The position numbers and the translations under genes are program-made. Source: Sphingobacteriales bacterium (GTDB taxonomy: Bacteria > Bacteroidota > Bacteroidia > Chitinophagales > LD1). Taken from it: a stretch of DNA of 64,000 nt. The notes under the pieces are model-generated. The model was not told where the DNA came from. It ran no database searches and saw nothing but the letters and a program-made list of their open reading frames with translations. The stretch lies in NCBI GenBank assembly GCA_018262795.1, contig JADFDM010000001.1, positions 141,308 through 205,307 on the forward strand, written 5' to 3'. This document shows, one piece after another, positions 26,389 through 36,354 of this stretch; positions within the stretch are counted from its first letter, which is position 1, and each line of letters begins with the position of its first letter.

Positions 26389-27744
26389 TTAGTTCTCGAA
26401 CTTTACTCCGGTATAATTCTGCGGAGTGATTCTCCTAAGTTCAGTTTTGATATTTTCTGAAACATCTAAGCCATTTATGAAATGGGCAATTACTTCGCGG
26501 TTAATGTGAGTAGCTCCGCGCGTTAGTTCTTTCAACTTTTCGTAGGGATTCGGATAAGCCTCTCTTCTAAGTATGGTTTGGATAGCTTCCGCCACTACCG
26601 CCCAGTTGTTTTCTAAGTCGGCATTCAGCGCATCTTCATTCAACAATAATTTAGACAAGCCTTTTTCGAGAGAAGAAAGGCTAATTAAAGTATGGGCATA
26701 AGGCACTCCTATGTTGCGCAATACGGTAGAGTCGGTGAGGTCGCGCTGCAAACGCGAAAGCGGCAGCTTGGCTGAAAGATGTTCAAACAAGGCGTTTGCA
26801 ATGCCCAAGTTACCTTCGGCATTTTCAAAATCAATGGGATTTACTTTGTGCGGCATAGCCGATGAGCCAACTTCATTCTTATTCACTCGTTGCTTAAAGT
26901 ATTCCATCGAGATGTACGTCCACATGTCGCGGCAAAGATCCATCAGGATGGTATTGATCCTTTTAGTGGCATCAAACATAGCTGCCAGGTTATCATAATG
27001 CTCAATTTGTGTAGTGTATTGAGAGCGCTTTAAGTGCAGTTTGCGGGTTACAAAATCATTCGCAAAGCTTACCCAATCAATGTGCGGATAAGCCACTTGA
27101 TGCGCATTAAAATTGCCGGTGGCTCCTCCGAACTTAGCGCTGTAAGGCACTTGCTCTAACTGCTGAATCTGATTGCGAAGTCGGTCTGTAAATACCATTA
27201 ATTCCTTGCCAAGTGTAGTAGGCGAAGCCGGTTGGCCGTGAGTATGTGCCAACATAGGAATGTCGTCCCATTGATCAGCCAGTGATTGTAATTGTGAGGT
27301 GAGCCGTTTGATAGAGGGTAAATACAGAGTTTCGTTCGCGAGTTTTAGTGAAAGTGGGATAGCGGTATTGTTGATGTCCTGCGAGGTAAGCCCGAAGTGA
27401 ATAAACTCCTTCCACGCTTGTAGTCCGAGGGCATCAAATCGTTCTTTCAGAAAATACTCCACGGCCTTTACATCGTGGTTGGTGACTCTCTCGGTATTCT
27501 TGATAACAGTCGCATCTGCTTCTGAAAAGTTCTTACAGATGTCGCGAAGTGAGGGCCAGTGTTTGGTGGGGAAATCAGCTAATTGCGGGAGGGGAATTTC
27601 GCAAAGGGCAATGAAGTATTCCACCTCAACAAATACTCGGTAATGTATTAAGCCGAATTCGGAAAAATAGGGAGCAAGTGGTTCTGTTTTAGAACGGTAA
27701 CGGCCGTCCACCGGACTGATAGCGGTAAGCTGGTTTAGCTGCAT
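26389..27744 (-). CDS. purB: Adenylosuccinate lyase
   Basis: PurB works twice in purine synthesis, releasing fumarate from SAICAR and from adenylosuccinate. A 451-residue protein of the long, E. coli-like form: ISPVDGRYRSKTEPLAPYFSE at the N-terminus, VKAVEYFLKER, HFGLTSQDINNTAIPL, AHTHGQPASPTTLGKE, and the superfamily signature GSSAMPHKVNPIDFEN. The start ATG is 15-20 nt after an exact promoter element. Single gene, convergent with the PLP enzyme. Confidence 0.96.
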   Translation of the reverse strand: MQLNQLTAISPVDGRYRSKTEPLAPYFSEFGLIHYRVFVEVEYFIALCEIPLPQLADFPTKHWPSLRDICKNFSEADATVIKNTERVTNHDVKAVEYFLKERFDALGLQAWKEFIHFGLTSQDINNTAIPLSLKLANETLYLPSIKRLTSQLQSLADQWDDIPMLAHTHGQPASPTTLGKELMVFTDRLRNQIQQLEQVPYSAKFGGATGNFNAHQVAYPHIDWVSFANDFVTRKLHLKRSQYTTQIEHYDNLAAMFDATKRINTILMDLCRDMWTYISMEYFKQRVNKNEVGSSAMPHKVNPIDFENAEGNLGIANALFEHLSAKLPLSRLQRDLTDSTVLRNIGVPYAHTLISLSSLEKGLSKLLLNEDALNADLENNWAVVAEAIQTILRREAYPNPYEKLKELTRGATHINREVIAHFINGLDVSENIKTELRRITPQNYTGVKFEN

Positions 27745-27765
27745 GAATTAGGTTTGTGTGCCCGG

Positions 27766-27773
27766 CAAATGTA
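27766..27773 (-). promoter_or_regulatory. TAnnTTTG -7 promoter element of purB
   Basis: The minus strand reads TACATTTG, an exact -7 match ending 21 bp before the purB ATG at 27744, so the leader is only about 15 nt. Confidence 0.6.
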
Positions 27774-27826
27774 AGCCTTAAACTGTAAAATGATGAATGA
27801 GAATAGCCGGATAGCCTTCGCAATAT

Positions 27827-29404
27827 TTAGAACGGAGTCTCTTCTTCGTTGTTGAAATCTTCCGGTTTATGCTTGCGTTTGAAACCTTCGTTGGTATCAT
27901 TGTCTGCATCTTCATTCATTTTGGATGGCATTCGCTTAAACTTGCGACTTTCTTTCCCCTCCTGTATTTCTAAGTAGGAACTGTCGGATCCTATTTCATC
28001 CAGATTTTCAAACTTGGCAAACTTGCTGATAAAGCGAGTGCGAACGGTTTTTACGGGACCGTTTCGATGCTTGGCTATAATCACCTCTGCAATATCCTTG
28101 GTGCTTTGTCCATCAGTATCGGCATCAATACCATAGTATTCGCCCCGATATAGGAACACCACAATATCGGCATCTTGTTCAATGGCTCCGGATTCGCGCA
28201 GGTCAGAGAGGATAGGTCTTTTATCGCCTCCTCTTGTTTCTACGGCTCGCGAGAGTTGCGAAAGAGCAATTACCGGAATGGATAATTCCTTGGCAAGCGC
28301 TTTTAATGATCGCGATATTTGACTGATTTCCTGTTCGCGATTACCACTTTTCCCATCTATGCTACCGCTCATTAATTGCAGGTAATCTATTACCACCATC
28401 TGAATATCGTGCTGCTGTTTTAGTCTGCGGCATTTCGAGCGAAGCTCAAACACATTGATAGCAGGGGTGTCGTCAATGTAAATTGAGGCGTTTTTCAGAT
28501 TGTCAATCTTGGAAGTTAGAATCTGATACTCATACTGCTCTAAGTTTCCTTTGCGTATTTTATCGGCAGGGATGTGTGTTTCCATAGAAATTAAACGCTG
28601 CACCAACTGAGCCGATGACATCTCTAAAGAAAAAAGAGCGACCGGCTTTTTATGGTCAACGGCTGCATTGCGAGCCAAAGCCAGCGTGAAAGCCGTTTTA
28701 CCCATAGCCGGACGAGCTGCCACGATCACTAAATCTGATTTTTGCCAGCCACCGGTGGCGCGGTCGAGGTCAATGAAGCCGGAAGCCACTCCGTTTAGGT
28801 GGTCATCGTCATTGTTCATCCGCACTTCAAGCTCCCTCAACTCGGTCATCAGTAGAGAGGAAACATCTTCAGAGTTTCGCTTCAAGTTATTTTCAGCAAT
28901 ACTGAACAGATTCTTTTCTGCTTTATCCAATAGTTCAAATACATCAGTGGTATCCTCATAGGCCTCTTTGATAATTTCGGTAGAAGTGGAAATGAGCGCT
29001 CGCTGAATTTGCTTTTCGGCAATAATGCGGGCGTGATACTCGGCATTGGCTGCCGAGCCGATTTTATTCGTGAGCTGTGCTACGAAAAAAGGGCCACCGG
29101 CAGCATCTAACTCTCCGTTCTTTTTTAACTGCTCTGTTACCGTGAGCAAGTCAATAGGAGCATGGGTTTGGTAAAGCATCCGAATGGCGCGCCATATCCT
29201 TTGGTGGGCATCTACATAAAACGAATCTTCCTTTAGAATTTCTATCACTTCATTGATAGCAGCCTCTTCAATCATAATGGCTCCTAAAACAGCTTCCTCC
29301 AACTCTTTTACCTGTGGGGGTAGCTTTCCAAAATCTAACACGCTTGCTTCGCTGTGCGTTTTCCTTATCAGGGACTTCTTTACTATTTCTACGGGGTCGG
29401 CCAT
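27827..29404 (-). CDS. dnaB: Replicative DNA helicase
   Basis: DnaB unwinds DNA at the replication fork. A 525-residue protein. The N-terminal domain begins PPQVKELEEAVLGAIMIEE; the RecA-like domain has Walker A AARPAMGKTAFTLALA, Walker B region MVVIDYLQLM, and SRSLKALAKELSIPVIALSQLSR, with DLRESGAIEQDADIV near the end. No intein is present. The ATG at 29404 gives the usual N-terminus; the frame is open 20 codons upstream to a TTG. The C-terminal tail is polar and disordered. A near-consensus -7 element lies at 29462-29469 (AATTTTTG). Confidence 0.96.
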   Translation of the reverse strand: MADPVEIVKKSLIRKTHSEASVLDFGKLPPQVKELEEAVLGAIMIEEAAINEVIEILKEDSFYVDAHQRIWRAIRMLYQTHAPIDLLTVTEQLKKNGELDAAGGPFFVAQLTNKIGSAANAEYHARIIAEKQIQRALISTSTEIIKEAYEDTTDVFELLDKAEKNLFSIAENNLKRNSEDVSSLLMTELRELEVRMNNDDDHLNGVASGFIDLDRATGGWQKSDLVIVAARPAMGKTAFTLALARNAAVDHKKPVALFSLEMSSAQLVQRLISMETHIPADKIRKGNLEQYEYQILTSKIDNLKNASIYIDDTPAINVFELRSKCRRLKQQHDIQMVVIDYLQLMSGSIDGKSGNREQEISQISRSLKALAKELSIPVIALSQLSRAVETRGGDKRPILSDLRESGAIEQDADIVVFLYRGEYYGIDADTDGQSTKDIAEVIIAKHRNGPVKTVRTRFISKFAKFENLDEIGSDSSYLEIQEGKESRKFKRMPSKMNEDADNDTNEGFKRKHKPEDFNNEEETPF

Positions 29405-30310
29405 CTCGTCCTGCTCTTTTCTGGGGTGTTTTTTACAGAATATTTTTTCTTGTTGGGGGAGCAAAAATTCACTTTTGAAAATGGAATATGAACTAATCCC
29501 TCCCTTTTATTTCTTCACGTTCCACAAACAGTTTCCCGCTACTTTTCCACAATTACAATTTCGGCTAAAAAAGTGGAAGTGCCAAGAGAGACTTTGCACA
29601 AGGGGAATGATGCGAGTATGATACTATACAGAAATAAGGGTTGCGTTTTAGCCTGCCTTGATACCGGTATGCCCGCCCAGGCCTGTCTTCGTTCAGTTTT
29701 GATGAGGGCTGGTTGCTGGCTGATAAGGTTGGAGGAGGTCAATTTTCAATCGTTAGAGATACCTTACTTTCATTTTAAATAGCAAACTATTGTGGGGATA
29801 AAGAAAGAACGTTGGGTTATGATGAATGGATATTGGAGATGATGCGGAAGAAATAGGAGATAAACAAGAATGGCAAGTCTGAAATAAGCTGTAACCTTCC
29901 CAAAGCGATGAAAAGTCGGAGAAATAAAATTTTAGTTTATCCTCCGTTTCGGGAACCAATCGCACCTACCGCAGATTCTCTCTGAGCAGTAGAGCCTTTG
30001 CTATCAAAATGAGGTGTTTCTGCTAATCATTAATGATTTTTATTTTTCCCGTTTGCGGAGGGGAAATGGATAAATCCATTTGAAAAAAAACAGGGATCGT
30101 CATAGCCCACGGTTTAAACCGTGGGCTATGGAAACGATTCAATCAACGAAACCATTTTAATGGTTCTTAGCTATGTTTCGCAGGTGCAGGGGCTATCACA
30201 TTTCATTTCAAATTAAAATTAGCTGCTTCGGGTTGTGAAAAGATGCAAAAGCATATACCTCCTTCTTAAACTATGCGTTAGCCTTTTGTGTTTTAATTAA
30301 AACAAAGGTT
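29405..30310. other. Gene-free region of about 900 bp containing a palindromic repeat
   Basis: No convincing gene. About 29620-29720 is GC-richer than its surroundings and looks unlike the flanking AT-rich DNA, possibly a dispersed repeat. The 30-bp palindrome at 30101-30130 is listed separately. No tRNA-like cloverleaf or small RNA promoter was recognised. Confidence 0.5.
30101..30130. repeat. Perfect 30-bp palindrome (REP-like)
   Basis: A perfect 15+15 bp palindrome with no loop spacer; the left arm is CATAGCCCACGGTTT. It has no T run, so it is not a typical terminator. Its GC-rich arms in AT-rich intergenic DNA resemble REP/RAYT-type palindromes or an inverted-repeat end. No transposase lies next to it. 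Confidence 0.75.
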
Positions 30311-30679
30311 ATGAAAACCCATAAATCATCAAACGAGCAGTTATACCGGCAATGGAATACCAACATTCGTGATTATATTGGTGAACTGACTAACATTGAC
30401 AGCATTGCACTTCAATTTCAACAGCAAGTTTATGATATGCCTTTTTGGCAAAAACTGATGGAAATTCGCAATCAGATAGTGTGGCAAAAGAAAGTATTAA
30501 GTATGTTGTCGGCAGAGCTTGTTAGACAGTTGAAAGACATAAAAAACACTGGTATGAAATCTGTTACCATCGGTCAATTAATTGAACGCAGTAAAATGAA
30601 TGAAAAGATATTGAAAGCCGAACAGGATGTTTTTTATCTGAAATATCAAGTCGGTCATGTTCTCTCCGAAGCCTCGTAA
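30311..30679 (+). CDS. Small helical protein, unknown function
   Basis: A 122-residue protein with no signal peptide or membrane segment. It is predicted mostly helical with heptad-like stretches (MEIRNQIVWQKKVLSMLSAELVRQLKDI, shortened here to its core VWQKKVLSMLSAELVRQL). No family recognised. It is supported as a gene by its clean ATG, normal codon use and a terminator directly after it. It follows a long gene-free region with a palindromic repeat and could be accessory. Confidence 0.6.
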   Translation: MKTHKSSNEQLYRQWNTNIRDYIGELTNIDSIALQFQQQVYDMPFWQKLMEIRNQIVWQKKVLSMLSAELVRQLKDIKNTGMKSVTIGQLIERSKMNEKILKAEQDVFYLKYQVGHVLSEAS

Positions 30680-30700
30680 CCATGAGGCAGTTAGTGTGTC

Positions 30701-30732
30701 CTAAACCCGTGCAAACCTTGCGCGGGTTTTTT
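30701..30732 (+). terminator. Rho-independent terminator
   Basis: The stem AAACCCGTGCAA / TTGCGCGGGTTT (one T-G pair), 3-nt loop, followed by a T run, 21 bp after the small gene's stop. Confidence 0.85.
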
Positions 30733-30931
30733 TTGTTCTAGAATGAATTGTGATTTTAGTTTTGCGACATCCTCTTATGTTTGTTCTACAAATTCATAGA
30801 TAGCCACCATAGGAAACAAGTTAAGAGTTTCCGTTTAATAGTCGCTGGCATCGGAGATGGATAGAAAGTTCAGATGAATCTGCAATAAAAAAAGACCATT
30901 ATCAGCCATTGAAAAAGAAAAAACAGACTAT

Positions 30932-32140
30932 ATGAAAGAAGCTTTTGTTTTTGATTCTATCCGCACTCCGCGCGGTCGCGGTAAAAAAACGGGGTCACTA
31001 CACGAGGTAAGACCCATAGACTTGTTAGCACAACTTTTTAGGGCCTTGCATAAACGCAACGGTGAGTTTGATACCTCTAAGGTGGATGATGTGGTGCTGG
31101 GTTGTGTGACTCCTATTGGAGAGCAGGGAGGTGATATTGCCAAGTTTGGTCATGCCATGGCCGGTTGGGATGAGTCGGTGCCCGGAATGCAAATCAATCG
31201 TTTTTGTTCATCGGGATTAGAAGCTATTAATCTGGCCGCTATGAAAGTGCGCAGTGGATGGGAAAATATGATTGTAGCCGGTGGGGTGGAAAGCATGAGT
31301 CGCAATGCTATGGGCAGCGATGGTGGGGCTTGGTATCTGGATCCTCAGGTAAACTCAAAACTGGGTTTTATTCCGCAGGGTATTTCGGCCGATCTGATTG
31401 CTACCATTGAGGGCTTTACTCGCGACACGGTAGATAATTTTGCCCTTCATTCTCATCGCAAAGCAGCGTATGCACGCAAGAATGGCTACTTCGACAAATC
31501 TATTATTCCGATTACCGATCAAAACGGTCTGCTAATATTGGATCATGATGAAACGATTCGCGAAGATGCCAGTATAGAGGCGATGGCGAATTTAAATCCC
31601 TCGTTTGCCACTCCGGGAGAGTTTGGGTTTGATGCGGTGGCGATGCTCAAATATACTTCGGTTGAAAAGATAGACCATGTGCACACTCCCGGTAATTCAT
31701 CGGGGATTGTAGATGGAGCGGCTCTTACTTTAGTCGGTTCTCAAGAAATGGGAAATCGCTTAGGGTTAAAAGCACGCGCGCGAATTGTTGTTGGATCAGC
31801 CACTTCTTCAGATCCTACCATTATGCTTACCGGTCCCGCATTCGCTGCCCGCAAAGCCCTCCATGTAGCAGGGATGAGCACTAAGGATATTGATATATGG
31901 GAAATGAATGAGGCTTTTGCTTCGGCAGTTTTAAAGTTTCAGCGCGAAATGGACATCCATGATGAAGTGTTGAACGTAAACGGAGGTGCTATTGCTATGG
32001 GCCATCCGCTGGGAGCCACCGGAAGCATGTTACTGGGTACTGTATTAGATGAATTAGAGCGCAGTAATAAATCCACCGGATTAATAACGCTTTGTGTGGG
32101 TGGAGGTATGGGAGTAGCAACGATCATAGAGAGAGTGTAG
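30932..32140 (+). CDS. fadI: Acetyl-CoA C-acyltransferase (beta-oxidation thiolase)
   Basis: A 402-residue thiolase that cleaves 3-ketoacyl-CoA with CoA in the last step of beta-oxidation. The nucleophilic Cys lies in [18 protein letters not shown] (about residue 90); the C-terminal signature [18 protein letters not shown] gives the catalytic His and the final Cys sits in [14 protein letters not shown]-terminus [17 protein letters not shown] is typical. It lies 63 bp upstream of the FadJ-like gene and is probably its operon partner; the symbol is by analogy to fadIJ and fadA would be equally defensible. Confidence 0.92.
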   Translation: MKEAFVFDSIRTPRGRGKKTGSLHEVRPIDLLAQLFRALHKRNGEFDTSKVDDVVLGCVTPIGEQGGDIAKFGHAMAGWDESVPGMQINRFCSSGLEAINLAAMKVRSGWENMIVAGGVESMSRNAMGSDGGAWYLDPQVNSKLGFIPQGISADLIATIEGFTRDTVDNFALHSHRKAAYARKNGYFDKSIIPITDQNGLLILDHDETIREDASIEAMANLNPSFATPGEFGFDAVAMLKYTSVEKIDHVHTPGNSSGIVDGAALTLVGSQEMGNRLGLKARARIVVGSATSSDPTIMLTGPAFAARKALHVAGMSTKDIDIWEMNEAFASAVLKFQREMDIHDEVLNVNGGAIAMGHPLGATGSMLLGTVLDELERSNKSTGLITLCVGGGMGVATIIERV

Positions 32141-32203
32141 AGCCAGTCTGATTTTTTAGCTTATCCGCATTCTGTTTTTATAAGACATTTTTAAAACCAA
32201 GTT

Positions 32204-34336
32204 ATGTCCATCAAATTTTCAAAAGACAGCAACAACATCGTCACCTTAACCTTTGACAATCCTGATAGATCGGTCAATCTGCTGAATCATGCTTTCGGAG
32301 AATCCTTTCGAGCCACGATGAAGCGGTTAAAGGATGAAAAAGATACTATCCGTGGAATTATTGTGGCCTCGGCTAAAGACAGCTTTTTTGCAGGGGCAGA
32401 TATTGACGAAATGTTTAGCGAAACATCGGCACAGGAGTTCTTTGATCGGGCAGAAGAATTTAAGGCCGGGCTGCGGTATCTCGAAACGCAGGGAAAGCCG
32501 GTGGTTGCCTGTATCAACGGAAGTGCTTTAGGAGCCGGGTTTGAAATTGCATTGGCTTGTCACTATCGCCTTGCTTTTAATAATCCTAAAGCTCAGATTG
32601 GATTTCCGGAAGTGACTTTGGGTTTGCTGCCGGGAGCAGGAGGGGTCACTCGCATGGTTCGTTTGATAGGATTACAGCCGGCATTGACTTACTTGACGGA
32701 AGGCAGAAAAGTAGATCCGAAGACGGCCCTCAACGATCAGATCATTGATGAATTGGTAATGGATAAAACCACCTTGTTGGTAAAGGCACAAGAATGGATT
32801 TTGAACAACCCCTCGGCTGCACAACCGTGGGACGAAAAGGGATATAAGATGCCGGGAGGCAGCCCCCTTCAACCAAAAGTGGCACAACTGCTGCCGATAG
32901 CTCCGGCCATGTTAGCCAAGAAAACTTACAATAACTACCCGGCTCCTTTAGCCATTATGAGTGCCGCAGTAGAAGGTGCTTTAGTAGATTTTGATACCGC
33001 ATCGAGAATTGAATCGCGATATTTTGTAGGGCTGGCAACAGGGAAAGTAGCCAAGAATATGATAAAGGTATTCTGGCAACAGTTGAACGCTATTAATGCC
33101 GGTCACTCAAGACCTAAAACTGATGTAAAGGGCGATTTTAAAAAGGTAGGTGTGCTGGGAGCCGGAATGATGGGAAGTGCTATTGCTTATTGCAGCGCTC
33201 TCAGTGGAATAGAAACCGTGCTAAAGGATGTGAGCGAAGAAAGCGCAGCTAAAGGAAAGGCATACTCCGAAAAGCTGTTGCAAAAAAGAGTGAGCAAAGG
33301 AAAAATGACGAAGGAAAAAGCAGAGGAGGTGTTGAATCGTATTAAAGCCACCGGCACGGCTGCTGATTTGAAGAATTGTGATTTGATTATTGAAGCAGTG
33401 TTTGAAAATCGTGAGTTGAAGGCCGCGGTCACTAAAGAGGCTGAAGCGCAAATGGATCCAAGCGGAGTTTTTGCTTCTAACACTTCTACCTTGCCCATCT
33501 CCGGTTTAGCTGCGGCTTCCGTGCGCCCTGAAAACTTTATAGGCTTACATTTCTTTTCTCCTGCTGATAAAATGCCTTTGGTAGAAATAATAGTAGGCGA
33601 GAAGACGAATGATGAAACCTTAGCTCGCGCTTTCGACTTTGTGAAAGCGATTAAGAAAACACCGATTGTTGTGAATGACTCCCGAGGATTCTACACTTCG
33701 AGAGTGTTTGCTACTTATGTGCTGGAAGGAATTGCTTTGCTTCAGGAAGGATGCCCCCCACGTGCCGTAGAAATGGCGGGGTTACAAGCCGGAATGCCGG
33801 TTGGCCCTTTAGCACTTACCGATGAAGTGTCGCTGTCGCTAATTGCACACATCCGCGAGCAGACTGCCGAAGACTTGAAAGCAGAAGGCAAAACGATCCC
33901 TCAAAATCATGCTTATGAAGTAGTGGAGAAGATGTTGGCGATGAACCGGGCCGGAAAAGCAGCCGGAGCCGGTTTTTATGAATATCCGAAAGATGGGGGA
34001 AAGAAGTTTCTGTGGCCATCGCTGACCGAATATTTTCCGACTAAGGGCAATGTGAGTGAACAGGATATGATGGAGCGGATGATGTTTATTCAAGTGATTG
34101 AAACGGTTCGTTGCTTAGAAGAGAAAGTTTTGCGCAGCGTACCCGATGCTAATATTGGTTCCATTTTTGGTTGGGGTTTTGCCCCTTTTAAGGGAGGAAC
34201 CCTGCAATATGTGAATGATTACGGCTTCGCTGAATTTATAGCAAGAGCAAAAGAATTACAGTTACAATACGGAGAGCGTTTTGCGGTACCTGCATTGTTG
34301 CCGCAGATGGCTAAAGAGGGTAAAACTTTTGAGTAG
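32204..34336 (+). CDS. fadJ: Enoyl-CoA hydratase / 3-hydroxyacyl-CoA dehydrogenase
   Basis: A 710-residue bifunctional beta-oxidation enzyme. The hydratase half (1-200) has SAKDSFFAGADIDEMF and KAQIGFPEVTLGLLPGAGG, carrying the two catalytic glutamates. The dehydrogenase half has the NAD loop VGVLGAGMMGSAIAYCSA (about residue 310), SNTSTLPISGLAA and the HADH signature with catalytic His in FIGLHFFSPADKMPLVEII, then VNDSRGFYTSRVF. Together with the thiolase upstream it completes a beta-oxidation turn apart from the acyl-CoA dehydrogenase, which is not in this window. Confidence 0.93.
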   Translation: MSIKFSKDSNNIVTLTFDNPDRSVNLLNHAFGESFRATMKRLKDEKDTIRGIIVASAKDSFFAGADIDEMFSETSAQEFFDRAEEFKAGLRYLETQGKPVVACINGSALGAGFEIALACHYRLAFNNPKAQIGFPEVTLGLLPGAGGVTRMVRLIGLQPALTYLTEGRKVDPKTALNDQIIDELVMDKTTLLVKAQEWILNNPSAAQPWDEKGYKMPGGSPLQPKVAQLLPIAPAMLAKKTYNNYPAPLAIMSAAVEGALVDFDTASRIESRYFVGLATGKVAKNMIKVFWQQLNAINAGHSRPKTDVKGDFKKVGVLGAGMMGSAIAYCSALSGIETVLKDVSEESAAKGKAYSEKLLQKRVSKGKMTKEKAEEVLNRIKATGTAADLKNCDLIIEAVFENRELKAAVTKEAEAQMDPSGVFASNTSTLPISGLAAASVRPENFIGLHFFSPADKMPLVEIIVGEKTNDETLARAFDFVKAIKKTPIVVNDSRGFYTSRVFATYVLEGIALLQEGCPPRAVEMAGLQAGMPVGPLALTDEVSLSLIAHIREQTAEDLKAEGKTIPQNHAYEVVEKMLAMNRAGKAAGAGFYEYPKDGGKKFLWPSLTEYFPTKGNVSEQDMMERMMFIQVIETVRCLEEKVLRSVPDANIGSIFGWGFAPFKGGTLQYVNDYGFAEFIARAKELQLQYGERFAVPALLPQMAKEGKTFE

Positions 34337-34596
34337 TTCTTTATTAAGCAGAAACCGCAAGTTTTGATTCCTGTCTGTTTTATTCAATTTCTATCTGTGT
34401 GTTTGTAAAACAGTTTAAGCAACAAGCCAAACTAACTCGCCAAATAGCTTGTAATAAATCCGAATTTAAAACTGAGTGGTACATCCTTGAAACGGTGTTT
34501 AAACAAATAAATACTGCTATTTCATAGGTATTTACGAACAATTACTGTAGTCTTGAACGCGATCCATCTTTCCTCAAAGAAATCTGTTTTAGTTTA

Positions 34597-35112
34597 ATGT
34601 TTAGAAATGTTGCGCTGGCGTGTATAGCCCTTTTATCGTTACTATCAACTGCCGGTGCGCAGGATCAATTCTGTCAAGTCTGGTATTCTCACGAAAGAAC
34701 TTCAAAGATTCAGATTTACAGAGCTGCTGATGGCAAATACTACGGAAAGATTGTGTGGCTGCGCGATGGCATTGTGAACGGCAAGCCCTTGCTCGATACT
34801 AAAAATCCCGATGCCTCGAAAAGAAACCACACTTTGTTGGGGTTGCAGATTATTGCGGGATTGGAAAAAAAATCGGAAAATGAAATAGTAGGAGGGAAGA
34901 TATACGACCCTACCCATGGAAACTATTATAGCTGTAAAATGACTATTAAAGTTCACGGTCAGTTAGAACTAAGAGGCTATATTCTTGGGATGCCATTTCT
35001 GGGAAGAACTACCACTTGGTATTTAATGGAAGACGAAAAGCCGAAAGAACACAAACTCATTAGCCCCCCCTCCACTACCACTTACGAAACTGATTCACGA
35101 AAAGATCTTTAA
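34597..35112 (+). CDS. DUF2147 exported protein
   Basis: A 171-residue protein with signal peptide VALACIALLSLLSTAGA. The DUF2147 fold is marked by VWYSHERTSKIQIYRAADGKYYGKIVWL, given here as its parts KIQIYRAADGKYYGKI, then GGKIYDPTHGNYYSC and LELRGYILGMPFLGRTTTW. Function of the family is unsettled; it is a small periplasmic or surface beta-barrel-like domain. It lies 11 bp before the desaturase gene and is likely in its operon, hinting at a membrane-lipid connection, though this is inference. Confidence 0.85.
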   Translation: MFRNVALACIALLSLLSTAGAQDQFCQVWYSHERTSKIQIYRAADGKYYGKIVWLRDGIVNGKPLLDTKNPDASKRNHTLLGLQIIAGLEKKSENEIVGGKIYDPTHGNYYSCKMTIKVHGQLELRGYILGMPFLGRTTTWYLMEDEKPKEHKLISPPSTTTYETDSRKDL

Positions 35113-35123
35113 CTAATTGTTGC

Positions 35124-36335
35124 ATGACCTACTTTAGCCAAGCCTTGAATGAGGCAGCCGAAGGAACTACTATTTCCTTGCGCCTTAAATACTTTTTCAT
35201 TTTAGTTATTTCATCGGTTTTTCTACTTCCGATTCCGTGGTTGATAGCGATTATTGCTATCACCATGCTTTGGTACGGATTGATTGGATGGACTTATAAA
35301 ACTGCTCCCGCACAATGGTTCGCTGCAAAAGTAAATGCCTTAGCTCTCCGCCTTGGTCGCGTTATGTTGAAGGATGAGCGGAACAGCCCTTACCTTATCT
35401 CTCTTTTCGGAATCGGCATTTTTACTCCCGTTATGTTTGTACTCTCTTATTGGTATCAATCGCAACAGCCGCAACTGAATTGGTGGGCAGTGTTGGCTTA
35501 TCACGTGGTCACTTACGGCCCTTACTTTACTTTCTTTTCGCAGATTGCTACTTTGATTCATAAAGAAGGGCACGAGCCGAAGGGTTTTTTTAAGAAGCCA
35601 TTCTCTTTCCTCAACAAATTCTTTGGGCACTTCATGGTTTTCTTTTACGGCCATGTTCCCGAAGGCTATCCGATGGGGCACATGCGCATTCATCATAAAC
35701 ACGATAATGCTCCCGATGATGTTACTTCTACCGTGTTTTATGATCGCACGCAAGCCGCGCGTTTCATGATCTATCTGTTTGAGTTTATGTTGTTCTGGAC
35801 GGGTATTTCCATTGCTTACGATCATTACAAAAGGAATCATATAAAGGAACTTAGGAAGATGCTGATGGGGATGTTTTTCTATTACGGGTTTATTGCGGTA
35901 GTCATGTATTTCAACTTTTGGTTTGGCTTTGCTTATCTGCTTTTACCTCATTTATCGGCCATTATTTTTCTTGCAGTGATCAATTATGTGTGGCACGCTT
36001 GGACGGACCCCAACGAGCCTAAAAATATTTACAAGAACAGTGTTACCGTTTTAAGAGGGCAGTACAATGTTTATAATGAGGACTACCATGTAGAGCATCA
36101 CAAACGTCCGCAAACACATTGGGAGGAGTACCCCTTGAATTACGAGAAGCACCTCAAGGAATACGCTTCTAATCGAGCCATTATTTTTGAAGATACGCAA
36201 GCCTTTGAAATATTTTTCTGGCTGATGTTCGGCTCTTATGAAAAGATGGCCGATCACCTGCTCGACTTGAATAAGGATATGAGTAAGGAAGATAAAATTG
36301 CTTTGTTGAAGGAGCGCTTACAGCCTATAAGGTAA
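35124..36335 (+). CDS. Membrane fatty acid desaturase / di-iron hydroxylase family protein
   Basis: A 403-residue membrane protein with helices at about 20-55, 85-125 and 210-290. The His boxes of di-iron desaturase/alkane hydroxylase enzymes are present: HKEGH (His146, His150), HMRIHHKH (His186, 190, 191, 193), and YHVEHH (His322, 325, 326), with an extra NYVWH (His291) between boxes 2 and 3 as in acyl-CoA desaturases. It should bind two irons on the cytoplasmic face and oxidise an acyl chain. Substrate is unknown; the longer N-terminus resembles AlkB-like proteins, but the AlkB box spacing is not matched. Confidence 0.8.
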   Translation: MTYFSQALNEAAEGTTISLRLKYFFILVISSVFLLPIPWLIAIIAITMLWYGLIGWTYKTAPAQWFAAKVNALALRLGRVMLKDERNSPYLISLFGIGIFTPVMFVLSYWYQSQQPQLNWWAVLAYHVVTYGPYFTFFSQIATLIHKEGHEPKGFFKKPFSFLNKFFGHFMVFFYGHVPEGYPMGHMRIHHKHDNAPDDVTSTVFYDRTQAARFMIYLFEFMLFWTGISIAYDHYKRNHIKELRKMLMGMFFYYGFIAVVMYFNFWFGFAYLLLPHLSAIIFLAVINYVWHAWTDPNEPKNIYKNSVTVLRGQYNVYNEDYHVEHHKRPQTHWEEYPLNYEKHLKEYASNRAIIFEDTQAFEIFFWLMFGSYEKMADHLLDLNKDMSKEDKIALLKERLQPIR

Positions 36336-36354
36336 GGTGCGCCATCTCTCTTTC

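Noticed and set aside
29405..30310. tRNA or small RNA gene in the long gap
   Set aside because: No cloverleaf, anticodon stem or conserved TTCRA loop pattern was found, and the palindrome lacks a T tract.
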